Shown here in pieces: positions 16,798 to 25,442 of a stretch of 64,000 nt of DNA (position 1 is the first letter of the stretch; each line of letters opens with the position of its first letter). The notes beneath the pieces were generated by a model that did not search any database, was not told the DNA's origin, and saw only the letters and a program-made list of their open reading frames with translations. Source of the stretch: Sutcliffiella tianshenii (GTDB taxonomy: Bacteria; Bacillota; Bacilli; Bacillales; Bacillaceae_I). Location: NCBI RefSeq assembly GCF_016908565.1, contig NZ_JAFBED010000003.1, positions 310,001 to 374,000 of the forward strand, written 5' to 3'. The position numbers and the translations under genes are program-made.

Positions 16798-17871
16798 ATG
16801 AACCTACAACAGAAAATAAAATCCCTCCCGTCCACCCCAGGTGTCTATCTGATGAAGGACTCATACGGCACCATCCTCTATGTCGGGAAATCAAAAGAAC
16901 TGAAAAAGCGGGTCCAGTCCTATTTCCGCCCTTCCACCGTCCATGCCCCTAAAATCAAGCGGCTCGTGACCCATGTCAGCGACCTGGACCATATCGTGAC
17001 AGACACGGAGTTCGAGGCGTTTTTACTGGAGTGGCAGCTGATCCAGGAATACAAGCCGCACTATAATCGGAAAATGAAAAGCCCTCAAGGCTTCATCTAC
17101 CTCACGATCCCGAAGAACAGGGAGTATCGCAGCCTGAAAATAACGACCCAACCGCTGAACAGCGAAAAGTTCCACTGCTTCGGACCTTATACAAGCCGGA
17201 AGTCCGTGGTCCGTGCCATTGAAGGCTTCAAGAGCATCTTCCGATTCCAGTGCAGCCATCCTAACAACAAGAAATCCCGCTGCCTTAACTATTCCCTTGG
17301 ACTTTGCAATGGAATATGTCTTGGCGGTTCTGCTTTAGAAGCGTATGATCAGATGTTGGATTTGCTGATCGCCCACTTGGAGCAACAGGACAACGGGTTA
17401 ATGAAACTCGTGAATAGCAGGATGGAAGAAGCCGCTGAAAAGCTGGAATTTGAAGAGGCTGCAAGGTACCGCAATTACCGCAACATTCTGAACTCCCTTT
17501 TCTATAAGGAAGAAGTGATTCACTTTACAGAAGAGAACCATAAGCTTGCGATTGTGGAAGAGATCGATGAGGAAACGGGGAAAGTATTTTTCATACAGCG
17601 GACTGAAGTGGTCCTTGTGGAGAAATTCGCATTCGGTGATGGAATGGAAGGTCTTAAAGTAAAAATTTTAGAACACCTCTCTACGCGAGCAACAGAAGCA
17701 CCATTTCAAGGAGTCACAAAGTTCGAGATCGACAAGGCGCAGATCATCTATAGCTATCTTAATAGCGGGAATTGCCGGTATGTGATTATAGACGATTCAT
17801 GGCTGGATGAGGAAAATGAACGGATGCTTTTGGAACAGCTTAATGGATTATTGCCGGAAAAGAATGCCTGA
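16798..17871 (+). CDS. short UvrC-like GIY-YIG nuclease
   Basis: 357 residues. GIY-YIG domain at about 10-90 (TPGVYLMKDSYGTILYVGKS, R in KKRVQSYF, E in TEFEAFLLE), a Cys-containing segment (C-x9-C-x7-C near 163-182), a UVR motif (about 205-240, MEEAAEKLEFEEAARYRNYR), then about 115 residues unlike the UvrC RNase H part. The second nuclease and HhH domains of UvrC are absent, as in E. coli Cho. Probably makes the 3' incision in nucleotide excision repair or acts on another branched substrate. It lies 21 bp after natK and may be co-transcribed. Confidence 0.75.
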   Translation: MNLQQKIKSLPSTPGVYLMKDSYGTILYVGKSKELKKRVQSYFRPSTVHAPKIKRLVTHVSDLDHIVTDTEFEAFLLEWQLIQEYKPHYNRKMKSPQGFIYLTIPKNREYRSLKITTQPLNSEKFHCFGPYTSRKSVVRAIEGFKSIFRFQCSHPNNKKSRCLNYSLGLCNGICLGGSALEAYDQMLDLLIAHLEQQDNGLMKLVNSRMEEAAEKLEFEEAARYRNYRNILNSLFYKEEVIHFTEENHKLAIVEEIDEETGKVFFIQRTEVVLVEKFAFGDGMEGLKVKILEHLSTRATEAPFQGVTKFEIDKAQIIYSYLNSGNCRYVIIDDSWLDEENERMLLEQLNGLLPEKNA

Positions 17872-17887
17872 GTGGGCATTCTTTTTT
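17861..17887 (+). terminator. terminator of the natRK-uvrC-like operon
   Basis: AGAATGCC with GGCATTCT, 6-nt loop, then TTTTTTA. Overlaps the stop codon. Confidence 0.85.
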
Positions 17888-18015
17888 ATATATATACTTT
17901 TGAAATTGCGAGCTATTGACCATACTGCAAATGCACAAGGTTTCAATATTATTTAAACTCACCTACGACTCACGCTCCACTTTACATCCCAAAACAATCT
18001 TCAAGGAGGTTAACC

Positions 18016-18255
18016 ATGCCCGACCATGAAATACTACAGGCCATATTACACGAGGTAAAAGAACAGCGTAGGGAAATTCGAGAGATGCTTCAAGAGCATA
18101 ATAGACCCTCGGAAAAGACGGTTCCAAGTAATGATGCAATAGAATCGTTACGGATAGACGTTGATTACCTAATAAAGAACCAAGCGAAGCAAGAACTTAT
18201 CTTGAATAGACTTTACAAGATGAGTATGGAATTACCTTTACAAAAAGAGGGATAG
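18016..18255 (+). CDS. small helical hypothetical protein
   Basis: 79 residues, predicted mostly helical with heptad-like spacing (ILHEVKEQRREIREMLQEH and LRIDVDYLIKNQAKQELILN). No membrane segment. AAGGAGGT lies 5-6 nt before the ATG at 18016. Resembles in general style, not in recognisable homology, the coiled-coil protein at 53095-53628. Function unknown. Confidence 0.6.
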   Translation: MPDHEILQAILHEVKEQRREIREMLQEHNRPSEKTVPSNDAIESLRIDVDYLIKNQAKQELILNRLYKMSMELPLQKEG

Positions 18256-18284
18256 AAACCGGACCAATGGCGGTTTCTATCCCT
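18248..18284. terminator. bidirectional terminator between convergent genes
   Basis: Perfect 13-bp stem AGGGATAGAAACC with GGTTTCTATCCCT, 11-nt loop. The minus strand continues with CTCTTTTTG, so it mainly serves the methyltransferase gene. Confidence 0.8.
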
Positions 18285-18287
18285 CAT

Positions 18288-18896
18288 TCAATACACCATC
18301 CCATAAACCAAAAACCGCTCGTTCACATTCCCCTCATACCCCCTCAACCTGACCTCCTGCTTCCATTCAAACAAGGAATGGTTCTCGAGGTAGTACACAT
18401 AGTCCTCAGATGGGTAATAGAGAATCAACTCTATGTTTCGGTAATGCTGTTCAACCGACTCGAGGATATTGTCCACCACCCTGCGGAAAATCTCGACGGT
18501 GAATGGGTTGAAAAAGTAGAAGCGGTTATCACTTTGACGGACCTTGTATTCCTCAGCTAAGCAGTTTTGGAACTCGATGACACTGCTATTTGCTTGCTTA
18601 CGGTTCTTCAAATAGGACTCCCTATTTTCCAATGCCTTCTGATAAAATCCCTCGTTCATCTCGACCCCTACCACATCCACGCCAAAACGGTCATGCAAAA
18701 AGAAATTCAATCTTCCCTTTCCACAGCCATAATCCACCACCCGGTCGCCCGGTTTCAATTCATACTGCCCGAACAACTCCAAAAGATCACGATAAGGAGT
18801 CGGCTCATATCTGTGATACATCATGGATCTATGCAGCCCCATCAGTTCTTCTGTTGTGTGAATATGAAGCAAACGATCATAATCCTCATTTTCCAT
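18288..18896 (-). CDS. class I SAM-dependent methyltransferase
   Basis: 202 residues. Motif I VVDYGCGKGRLNFFL near residue 53, followed by VVGVEMNEGFYQKA (acidic loop after strand 2) and NRFYFFNPF (motif IV-like, NPF). Substrate unknown; the NPF motif rather than [ND]PPY argues against a typical adenine N6 enzyme. Seventeen bp downstream of the ArAE gene and on the same strand, so probably one operon. Confidence 0.8.
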   Translation of the reverse strand: MENEDYDRLLHIHTTEELMGLHRSMMYHRYEPTPYRDLLELFGQYELKPGDRVVDYGCGKGRLNFFLHDRFGVDVVGVEMNEGFYQKALENRESYLKNRKQANSSVIEFQNCLAEEYKVRQSDNRFYFFNPFTVEIFRRVVDNILESVEQHYRNIELILYYPSEDYVYYLENHSLFEWKQEVRLRGYEGNVNERFLVYGMVY

Positions 18897-18913
18897 GATG
18901 GCCTCCTTAGAGC

Positions 18914-19975
18914 TTATGAGATTTCCAGTGCCTTCTCTTTTTTCAGCGCAATGCAGGCCGTTTTTTCCAGTTCCTCGAGCAAATCATGGATCGCGACCAG
19001 CTCATAGAAAATAACGGTTTCTGTCGTCAGATGATGATAATCGGTTTCTGAGGGAGATAAAGCTTTCTCGGAAAATTCCTCAAATAGCCTGTCTATCAAA
19101 CGCTGATGGGCTTCACTTACTGTATGTCTTTCATCCTTCAGGATCTCATTCATCGATCGGACGGTTGCAAGAATGATGGCCCCTTTTTCCGGGTCTGCAA
19201 TCCGTTTATGGCTGGGAATGAACATCAGGTTGCCGACATGATAGGTTAGCTGGGTCAGGATTTTCAGTTTTTTATTTTCATAGTAGAAAAGGCGCAGGTC
19301 CTTTCTTTTGAATCGATGATACTTCAGCTCTTCCCTCTGATAGCGACAGAGATCCTCTATACGCTCAACATCCCTCACTATTTTGTGGAGGGTCTGCCTT
19401 GCCTGCTTCGGTTTGGCATCATGCTTTCCTTTTACGAGCTCGGCACCGCTCGTTTCCATCAGTTCGCCGGTTTCCTTCAATAGTATTTTGATTTTCTCGG
19501 AGATGGCCGGTGTGTAATTCGGCTTCAACACCAACAGATTGACGAGGGTCGAAACTGTCAGGCCCGTAAAGGTCGTTCCCAATCTTATCAGAAAGGAGGA
19601 AAGATAATGGTCGTGCACGGTTGTAATCATCGCGACCCCGGTCAAGGTTGCGACAAGGATTCCTGCATCAAGGCGCAGCTTGTGGCAGGTGATGATGGTC
19701 GCAAGGGCAACCAATGTATATGTCAACGGATTGTCCCCAAAGCTCATATAGAAAAGAATCGCGTACAGTGCACCTATACCGGATGCCGGAAAACGGACAA
19801 TAGCCTTTTTGATTGAATCAGCGGCGCTCGGTTCAATCGTGACGATCGCTGCGATAACTGCGAACATTGCCGGCCATTCGAGTGCCTCACAAATCAGAGC
19901 GGTTATAAAAACGGCAATCCCGGTCTTGATTATCCTTCCTCCGACAAAATGCTTCATTTTATGTAAATACCCCAT
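18914..19975 (-). CDS. aromatic acid exporter (ArAE/DUF939) family membrane protein
   Basis: 353 residues. Six N-terminal membrane segments within about 1-150 (GRIIKTGIAVFITALICEAL, VIAAIVTIEPS, FPASGIGALYAILFY) and a cytoplasmic helical C-terminal half, as in the YqjA/YgaE-type ArAE proteins of Bacillus. Possible export of aromatic acids or lipids; substrate unknown. A TATAAT on the minus strand at 20012-20017 could be its -10. Confidence 0.8.
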   Translation of the reverse strand: MGYLHKMKHFVGGRIIKTGIAVFITALICEALEWPAMFAVIAAIVTIEPSAADSIKKAIVRFPASGIGALYAILFYMSFGDNPLTYTLVALATIITCHKLRLDAGILVATLTGVAMITTVHDHYLSSFLIRLGTTFTGLTVSTLVNLLVLKPNYTPAISEKIKILLKETGELMETSGAELVKGKHDAKPKQARQTLHKIVRDVERIEDLCRYQREELKYHRFKRKDLRLFYYENKKLKILTQLTYHVGNLMFIPSHKRIADPEKGAIILATVRSMNEILKDERHTVSEAHQRLIDRLFEEFSEKALSPSETDYHHLTTETVIFYELVAIHDLLEELEKTACIALKKEKALEIS

Positions 19976-20112
19976 GTAATTTCAGTCCTTCAGCTTGCAT
20001 AATCTCCCTCTATTATAACGTAGTATTCCATGATAAAAGGAAGAAAATTGCCAAGCATCATTTCTGGACGATATTCTCTATGTAAAATGAACCATCCATC
20101 AACCTTCTTTGC

Positions 20113-20118
20113 TATAAT
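20113..20118 (+). promoter_or_regulatory. -10 box of the MBL hydrolase gene
   Basis: TATAAT about 43 bp before the chosen start; no good -35. Transcription would begin near 20125, so in-frame ATGs further upstream (from 20030) cannot be the start. Confidence 0.45.
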
Positions 20119-20155
20119 TTTTGTATACATTGGAATGAACGGGGAGATGGTAGAT

Positions 20156-20977
20156 TTGTTGTTTAAGAAGAAAGCAACCATGGGTGAGGTTAATGGCGTC
20201 TCTTATTTGAATGGAGAAATCTCCTTGAAGGGTGTTTCTTTAAATGTGCACAGCTATTTGATTGATGGCGCCTTAATTGATACCGGGGCACATTCGCTAC
20301 ATAAATTTTTTGAACCATTCCTTGATGAAGCGGATTATGATCAGGTCCTGCTCACTCATTATCATGAAGACCATACTGGCTGTGCCGCATATGTCCAAAA
20401 AACGAAGAATGTGCCAATCTATCTTAATGAATCATCCATCGCCTCCTGCACAAGGCGGGCAGATTATCCACTCTATCGGCAGCTGTTCTGGGGAAGGCGC
20501 CGACCGTTCCAAGCCCAACCTGTCTCAGAGAGATTTCAATCCAGAACTGCCACTTGGGATGCCATCGACACCCCAGGTCATGCCTATGACCACAAAGCCT
20601 TCCTAAACAGGGAGACAGGCCAGCTGTTCACCGGCGATTTGTTTGTAAGCGCGCGCACCAAGCTGGCATTGGCAGATGAAAGCATTCCTGAAATCATCCA
20701 GTCATTAGAACGGGTATTGTCCTATGATTTCCGCGAAGTATTTTGCAGTCATGCCGGATATCTGGAAGACGGCCGCAAAGCGCTTGAGCGAAAACGCGAC
20801 TATTTACTTTCCGTGCAATCGGAAGTATTGTCCCTTCATAAAGAGGGCTATTCAGCTGAAGAAATTCGTCGCAAGCTGTTTCCGCGGTCTTTCCCAATCG
20901 TAAAATTTTCGCGTGGGGAATGGGATTCGATCCATATTGTCACATCAATACTAAGGGATAATGGCTCGCTTATTTAA
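20156..20977 (+). CDS. metallo-beta-lactamase-fold hydrolase
   Basis: About 273 residues from TTG 20156, chosen because GGGGAG lies 9 nt upstream and the -10 box excludes earlier starts. Zinc-binding motif THYHEDHTG, then DTPGHAYDH, FTGDLF and SHAGY: the MBL signature. C-terminal helical segment (SVQSEVLSLHKEGYSAEEIR) as in YqgX/glyoxalase-II-like members. Substrate unknown. Confidence 0.82.
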   Translation: MLFKKKATMGEVNGVSYLNGEISLKGVSLNVHSYLIDGALIDTGAHSLHKFFEPFLDEADYDQVLLTHYHEDHTGCAAYVQKTKNVPIYLNESSIASCTRRADYPLYRQLFWGRRRPFQAQPVSERFQSRTATWDAIDTPGHAYDHKAFLNRETGQLFTGDLFVSARTKLALADESIPEIIQSLERVLSYDFREVFCSHAGYLEDGRKALERKRDYLLSVQSEVLSLHKEGYSAEEIRRKLFPRSFPIVKFSRGEWDSIHIVTSILRDNGSLI

Positions 20978-21010
20978 CGAAGCCAACAAATTTTTGTCGA
21001 ATTCTATCAG

Positions 21011-21039
21011 TTATCAAGCCTCGAAAATACAGATATAAT
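21011..21039 (+). promoter_or_regulatory. sigma-A promoter of the acyltransferase gene
   Basis: -35 TTATCA (21011-21016), 17-bp spacer, -10 TATAAT (21034-21039), 36 bp before the ATG. Confidence 0.65.
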
Positions 21040-21074
21040 TAATTCTGGATTAAATTTCTATTTTCGGAGGCATA

Positions 21075-22217
21075 ATGAATCATTCTAACGGCAGTTTACC
21101 ACGACAAATTCATTTGGATTGGATTCGCGTATTGGCTACGCTATTTGTCTTTCTGTTCCACTGCGCCATGTTTTTCAACCCTTTTCCCTGGCATGTGAAA
21201 AATAACGAATTGGATTCAACTTGGATTTTAGCACTTTCTTTGATGGTCGGGACCTGGCTGATGCCAATCTTTTTCGCCATATCGGGAATCAGCGTATTTT
21301 ACGCGTTGCAAAAGAGAAGCCAAAAGGCATTCCTGAAAGAAAGGATGATACGGATCGGAGTACCGTTGCTGGTCGGGATTTTTCTGTTGGCACCTCCGCA
21401 GGTATATGTCGAACGCCTTACACATGGACAGTTCGAGGGGCCATTCCTATCCTTTCTCCCCTCCTACTTCGATGGCTGGTATTTGGAGATCGGCGGATCC
21501 GGGAACTTCGCTTTTGTAGGGCTCCATTTATGGTATCTCTTCGTGCTATTGATTTTTTCCCTCTTCATGTTGCCTTTATTTTTAAAGGTAAAACGAAGTA
21601 TTAAAAGTGGATTCCTCTCGCTGTTTTTATTGCCGATGCCGCTCATCATGGTGGCGGCCTTTATTAAAACAATCGGACTTGGCGGCTGGGACCTGATTTT
21701 CTATCTTGTTGTATTTCTCTATGGATTTTACTATTTCAGGGAGGATTCCCTTTATCCAGTCTTGAAAAAAGCGATCCCTGTCATTTTGCCAACAGCCATC
21801 CTTACCACCCTCGTGTATGTTTATTGGATCATGAGGCTTGGAATGCCGACAGAGGGACTCGGTAAACAACTCCTGTTTTCGGGGATACATGCAGGAAGCT
21901 GCTGGGCATGGATATTGCTTATCTTCCATTGGAGCAAGCAACATCTATCCTTTTCCAACGGTTTGCTGAGCTATGGTGGTGAAGCATCGATGCCTTTTTA
22001 TGTCATGCATCAGCCAGTCATCATCCTTGTCGCATACTTCCTTCGTGACCTGCCCTGGTCCATTCCGGTTAAATTGTGCTTCCTTGTTCTTGTTTCATTT
22101 TTCATCATTATGGCACTCTATCATTTTGCCATCAGAAAAATTGACCTATTACGGGTTGGTTTCGGAATGAAAAGAAAGAAAAAGAAGTCTTTGACTGCAA
22201 ACACCGCTAGCATGTAA
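21075..22217 (+). CDS. acyltransferase family 3 membrane protein
   Basis: 380 residues with about ten membrane segments. N-terminal LDWIRVLATLFVFLFHCAMF carries the conserved Arg and His of the acyltransferase-3 family (OafA/NodX type); GLHLWYLFVLL and MPFYVMHQPVI are also typical. Transfers an acyl group to an extracytoplasmic carbohydrate or other acceptor. Monocistronic between its own promoter and terminator; acceptor unknown. Confidence 0.88.
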   Translation: MNHSNGSLPRQIHLDWIRVLATLFVFLFHCAMFFNPFPWHVKNNELDSTWILALSLMVGTWLMPIFFAISGISVFYALQKRSQKAFLKERMIRIGVPLLVGIFLLAPPQVYVERLTHGQFEGPFLSFLPSYFDGWYLEIGGSGNFAFVGLHLWYLFVLLIFSLFMLPLFLKVKRSIKSGFLSLFLLPMPLIMVAAFIKTIGLGGWDLIFYLVVFLYGFYYFREDSLYPVLKKAIPVILPTAILTTLVYVYWIMRLGMPTEGLGKQLLFSGIHAGSCWAWILLIFHWSKQHLSFSNGLLSYGGEASMPFYVMHQPVIILVAYFLRDLPWSIPVKLCFLVLVSFFIIMALYHFAIRKIDLLRVGFGMKRKKKKSLTANTASM

Positions 22218-22250
22218 AAAAGAGAGGGTGCCGGTGCCCCCTCTCTTTTT
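22217..22250. terminator. bidirectional terminator between convergent genes
   Basis: AAAAAGAGAGGG and CCCTCTCTTTTT around a GC-rich loop, with A and T tracts on each side. Serves the acyltransferase and mnmH genes. Confidence 0.88.
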
Positions 22251-22253
22251 CAT

Positions 22254-23303
22254 TTACATTTCTACATATTGCTTTTCCAAGAAAGCATAAAGCTGTCGCA
22301 CGGCGTCTTCTATATTCTCCGCTTGGATCGTCACCTTCCTGCAAAGCTCATATTCTTTCTCGCTGTGTAGATATCTCGGATCATAATAGTGTTCGAGCAA
22401 AAGCTGTATGGCCAGGGCATAGTCTTTATTATCCAGCAGCTCCTGAATTTCCGCGGCGACCGGCGTATGGAGGCGCCTTTTTATTTTTTCAAAAGCCTCG
22501 ATGCATGCTTGGTGATGCTCTGCTGGCTTATATTCATTCAGGATATTCTGCACACGGACCTCCAGTGGAAGCTCGATGAAAATGTGAGTCGATTCCCTCT
22601 TTTTATTCATGATAGATTCGGGCAACAGGATTTTTCCCATCCGCTTGCTCTCGGCCTCAAAAACAAGATAAGATGCCTCCTGCAGATTCAACATTTCATG
22701 AACAAGCGCCGCTTCAAACATCTTCTGATTGGTAGGTTGCAGTCCGATCTGCCCAAAAATCGATCCCCGATGACCGGCCAATCCCTCCAGGTCAAGGGTA
22801 GGGATACGACTTTCTTTAAGCTTTCTAAGTATCGCCGTTTTCCCCGATCCTGTCCCGCCATTCAAAATAAAGCTATCGGGCCGGATTTCCAACCTTTCAA
22901 GCTGTTCAATCACCCAGCGGCGATGCGCCTTGACACCGCCCTGAAGACGTCTTGCCCTGATGCCCATCAATTCAAGTAGCGTCACAGTTGTCTTGCTGCG
23001 CATCCCCCCACGCCAGCAGAACACGATGATCGGTGCACCCAACTTCTGAAACGAACGGATAAATCCGGGGAGCTTTGCGGACACGATTTCCAAAGCCCGG
23101 TCCTTTGCCTCTTCCACGCTCACCTGCTTGTAAAGCGTCCCTACCTCCGCCCGCTCCTCATTATCGAAAATCGGTATATTGATGCTGCCCGGAATGGTCA
23201 TTTCCGCAAACTCGGCAGGTGATCGGACATCCACAAGGACGGCCTGTGACCCCTGCACGACCTCGAGCATTTCTTTCACCTTTACTTCTTGCGCCATCTT
23301 CAT
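22254..23303 (-). CDS. mnmH: tRNA 2-selenouridine synthase MnmH
   Basis: 349 residues (also called selU/ybbB). N-terminal rhodanese domain with active-site loop FCWRGGMRS (Cys near 96) and C-terminal P-loop domain with NGGTGSGKTA (near 150). Converts 2-thiouridine at the wobble position of certain tRNAs to geranylated 2-thiouridine and then 2-selenouridine. selD, needed for the selenium step, is not in this window. A phased repeat array lies about 170 bp upstream of its start. Confidence 0.92.
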   Translation of the reverse strand: MKMAQEVKVKEMLEVVQGSQAVLVDVRSPAEFAEMTIPGSINIPIFDNEERAEVGTLYKQVSVEEAKDRALEIVSAKLPGFIRSFQKLGAPIIVFCWRGGMRSKTTVTLLELMGIRARRLQGGVKAHRRWVIEQLERLEIRPDSFILNGGTGSGKTAILRKLKESRIPTLDLEGLAGHRGSIFGQIGLQPTNQKMFEAALVHEMLNLQEASYLVFEAESKRMGKILLPESIMNKKRESTHIFIELPLEVRVQNILNEYKPAEHHQACIEAFEKIKRRLHTPVAAEIQELLDNKDYALAIQLLLEHYYDPRYLHSEKEYELCRKVTIQAENIEDAVRQLYAFLEKQYVEM

Positions 23304-23474
23304 CTACCTCTCCATCAGTCAGAAAAATCAGATACTATCATTTTAGCCGAATCCTTAGCAGGTTAACAGTATGGAGGGTGCAAAATGACATGACGTTGGT
23401 AAAAATTCTGTCAGGTTTGGTATTTTACCATTGGCATAGTCTATTCTACTTCGTACACACGGCCTAAATGTGCG

Positions 23475-23586
23475 TTATGCACAAAAATTTGGATTTACGC
23501 TCAATTTCGGGTTCGTTGCGCTCAAAAATTTGTATTTGCGGTGAATTATTTTGTTTTATGCACAAAAACAGGGCACTTATGCACAA
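23475..23586. repeat. helically phased decamer array 2
   Basis: Six words in the opposite orientation to arrays 1 and 3: TTATGCACAA (23475), TTACGCTCAA (23495), TTGCGCTCAA (23516), TTGCGGTGAA (23536), TTATGCACAA (23556), TTATGCACAA (23577). Spacings 20, 21, 20, 20, 21. Fills much of the 408-bp gap 23304-23711; the remainder shows nothing recognisable. Confidence 0.75.
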
Positions 23587-23711
23587 TTCGCACAGTTCGA
23601 CTCATATCGACAAAATTCGAAAATCACAACAAACATGTCACCTTACTACCATTCCCCCGACCCGCTACATAAAAAAAGAAGCAGCCCCCTAAAGAGCTAC
23701 TCCCATTTACA

Positions 23712-25259
23712 TCAATTCCCGGCAAGCTTCGCCTTCACCGGATCGCCTAAAGCTTCCTTTTCCTTTTCCTCTTCCACTGCCATCGGATCCTCCGCCTGCT
23801 TTGCCCTCTTGATGAAGAAGGAAAGAACAAGCGCCACTGCGGCGATAAAGACGGACACGAGGAATGCGAAGTTGATCCCTTCGAGTGTCGATTGCAGCAT
23901 GATTTGCTGCTGCATGGCACCGAGCGCTTCGGCAGTTGGATCTGCTCCAAGCTTAGGCAGTTCTTTTGCTGCCAATTCCTGACCATAGCTTTCGGCACGC
24001 GTGGACATGAGCGTTACCAAAAATGCCGTACCGATTGCACCTGACACCTGCTGCAAGGTGCTGTTCATCGCTGTTCCATGTGGATAGAACCGTTTTGGCA
24101 GCTGGTTCAATCCATTCGTGGAAACAGGCATGAAAACCATGGACATCCCAAACATCCTTACTGTATAAAGGATGACCAGCTGTGTATAGGAGGTTTCCAG
24201 TGTCAATTGGCTGAAGAAATAGCTTGTTACGACCGTAATCGTCAGTCCTGTAATCGCGAGTACTTTACCGCCGTATTTATCAAACAGTTTACCTGTGATC
24301 GGTGACATGAGCGCCATGACAATCGCCCCCGGGAGCATCATAAGGCCTGCATCTAGCGGGGAGATGCCTCGCAAAGTCTGTACATAGATCGGGAGGAGGA
24401 TCATCCCGGAAAACATCGCCATCGTGATGACCATAGAGATGGCCGATGACAAGGCGAACATCGGATACTGATAGATCCGGAAGTTCAGCATCGGTTTTTC
24501 CTGGCGGAGCATACGGAGGATGAACCATGTCAGGGCAACCACCCCGACAATGATCGTTCCGTAGACAAGCGGACTGTCCCACCCTTTGGAACCGGCGGAA
24601 CTGAAGCCATAAAGAAGACCCCCGAATCCTAAGCTTGATAATATAACTGAGAACATATCGAGACGTATATTCGGTCTCACTTTTTTATCCTTCAATAGGA
24701 AAATACCTAACAGAAGGATGACCGCCGCGATCGGCGTGACAAAATGGAACAGCATTCTCCAATCATAGTGTTCGATGAGCCAGCCTGATAAAGTGGGACC
24801 GATTGCCGGGGCACCCATCATGATCAGACCGAATACACCCATTGCAGCTCCCCTTTTTTCAACCGGAAAGCTGACGAGCATCACATTCATCAATAGTGGC
24901 ATCAAAATGGCAGAGCCTGATGCCTGCAGCATGCGTCCTGTTAGAAGCATCGGAAAGACATGGGCAAAGCCGGCAAGGACGGTTCCGATTGTGAACAAGC
25001 CCATTGCGGCGATGAACAAATGTCTGACGGAATATTTCTGGATGAGAAATGCCGTAGTCGGAATCAAGATCCCGTTCACGAGCATGAACCCTGTCGTGAG
25101 CCATTGTACGGTCGAAGGACCCACCTCAAGCTCTGTCATAATGGACGGCAGGGCGATGTTCAGTAAAGTATTATTTAAAAAAGCAATAAAAGCGCCAATC
25201 ATCAGGATAGCCAGTATCCCATATGGCGGTCGCTGTGCTGATTCAGTTTGTTGTTGCAT
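23712..25259 (-). CDS. DHA2-family MFS multidrug efflux transporter
   Basis: 515 residues, 14 predicted membrane segments, EmrB/QacA (DHA2) subfamily. Motif A-like and motif C-like GAPAIGPTLSGWLI near residue 145; WLTTGFMLVNGILIPTTAFL in TM2. C-terminal tail is charged and Glu/Lys-rich. Drug/proton antiporter by family; divergent TetR regulator and shared operator repeats suggest drug-inducible expression, as for B. subtilis lmrAB-like pairs. Confidence 0.88.
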   Translation of the reverse strand: MQQQTESAQRPPYGILAILMIGAFIAFLNNTLLNIALPSIMTELEVGPSTVQWLTTGFMLVNGILIPTTAFLIQKYSVRHLFIAAMGLFTIGTVLAGFAHVFPMLLTGRMLQASGSAILMPLLMNVMLVSFPVEKRGAAMGVFGLIMMGAPAIGPTLSGWLIEHYDWRMLFHFVTPIAAVILLLGIFLLKDKKVRPNIRLDMFSVILSSLGFGGLLYGFSSAGSKGWDSPLVYGTIIVGVVALTWFILRMLRQEKPMLNFRIYQYPMFALSSAISMVITMAMFSGMILLPIYVQTLRGISPLDAGLMMLPGAIVMALMSPITGKLFDKYGGKVLAITGLTITVVTSYFFSQLTLETSYTQLVILYTVRMFGMSMVFMPVSTNGLNQLPKRFYPHGTAMNSTLQQVSGAIGTAFLVTLMSTRAESYGQELAAKELPKLGADPTAEALGAMQQQIMLQSTLEGINFAFLVSVFIAAVALVLSFFIKRAKQAEDPMAVEEEKEKEALGDPVKAKLAGN

Positions 25260-25280
25260 GTTGTTTCGCTTCCTCTCTCC

Positions 25281-25429
25281 TTATACTATCAGTTCATTAT
25301 TTTATACTGCAGTTTCATAATGTACATCTTATACCATCAGTACAATTTTTTCAATAAAAAGAAGCTGTTATTTCTTGGGGGTTTGTGTATCCCATTAAAA
25401 TAAGGTAGTATAAAAATTATACTAGCAGT
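25281..25429. promoter_or_regulatory. operator repeats between the MFS and TetR genes
   Basis: Four same-orientation copies of a TTATACTATCAGT-like half-site: 25281, 25302 (one base shorter), 25329 and 25417. The last overlaps a 19-bp dyad TAGTATAAAAATTATACTA (25406-25424) just upstream of the TetR start. Likely the repressor's binding region for both promoters. Confidence 0.65.
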
Positions 25430-25442
25430 CTAAAAAGGTGAT

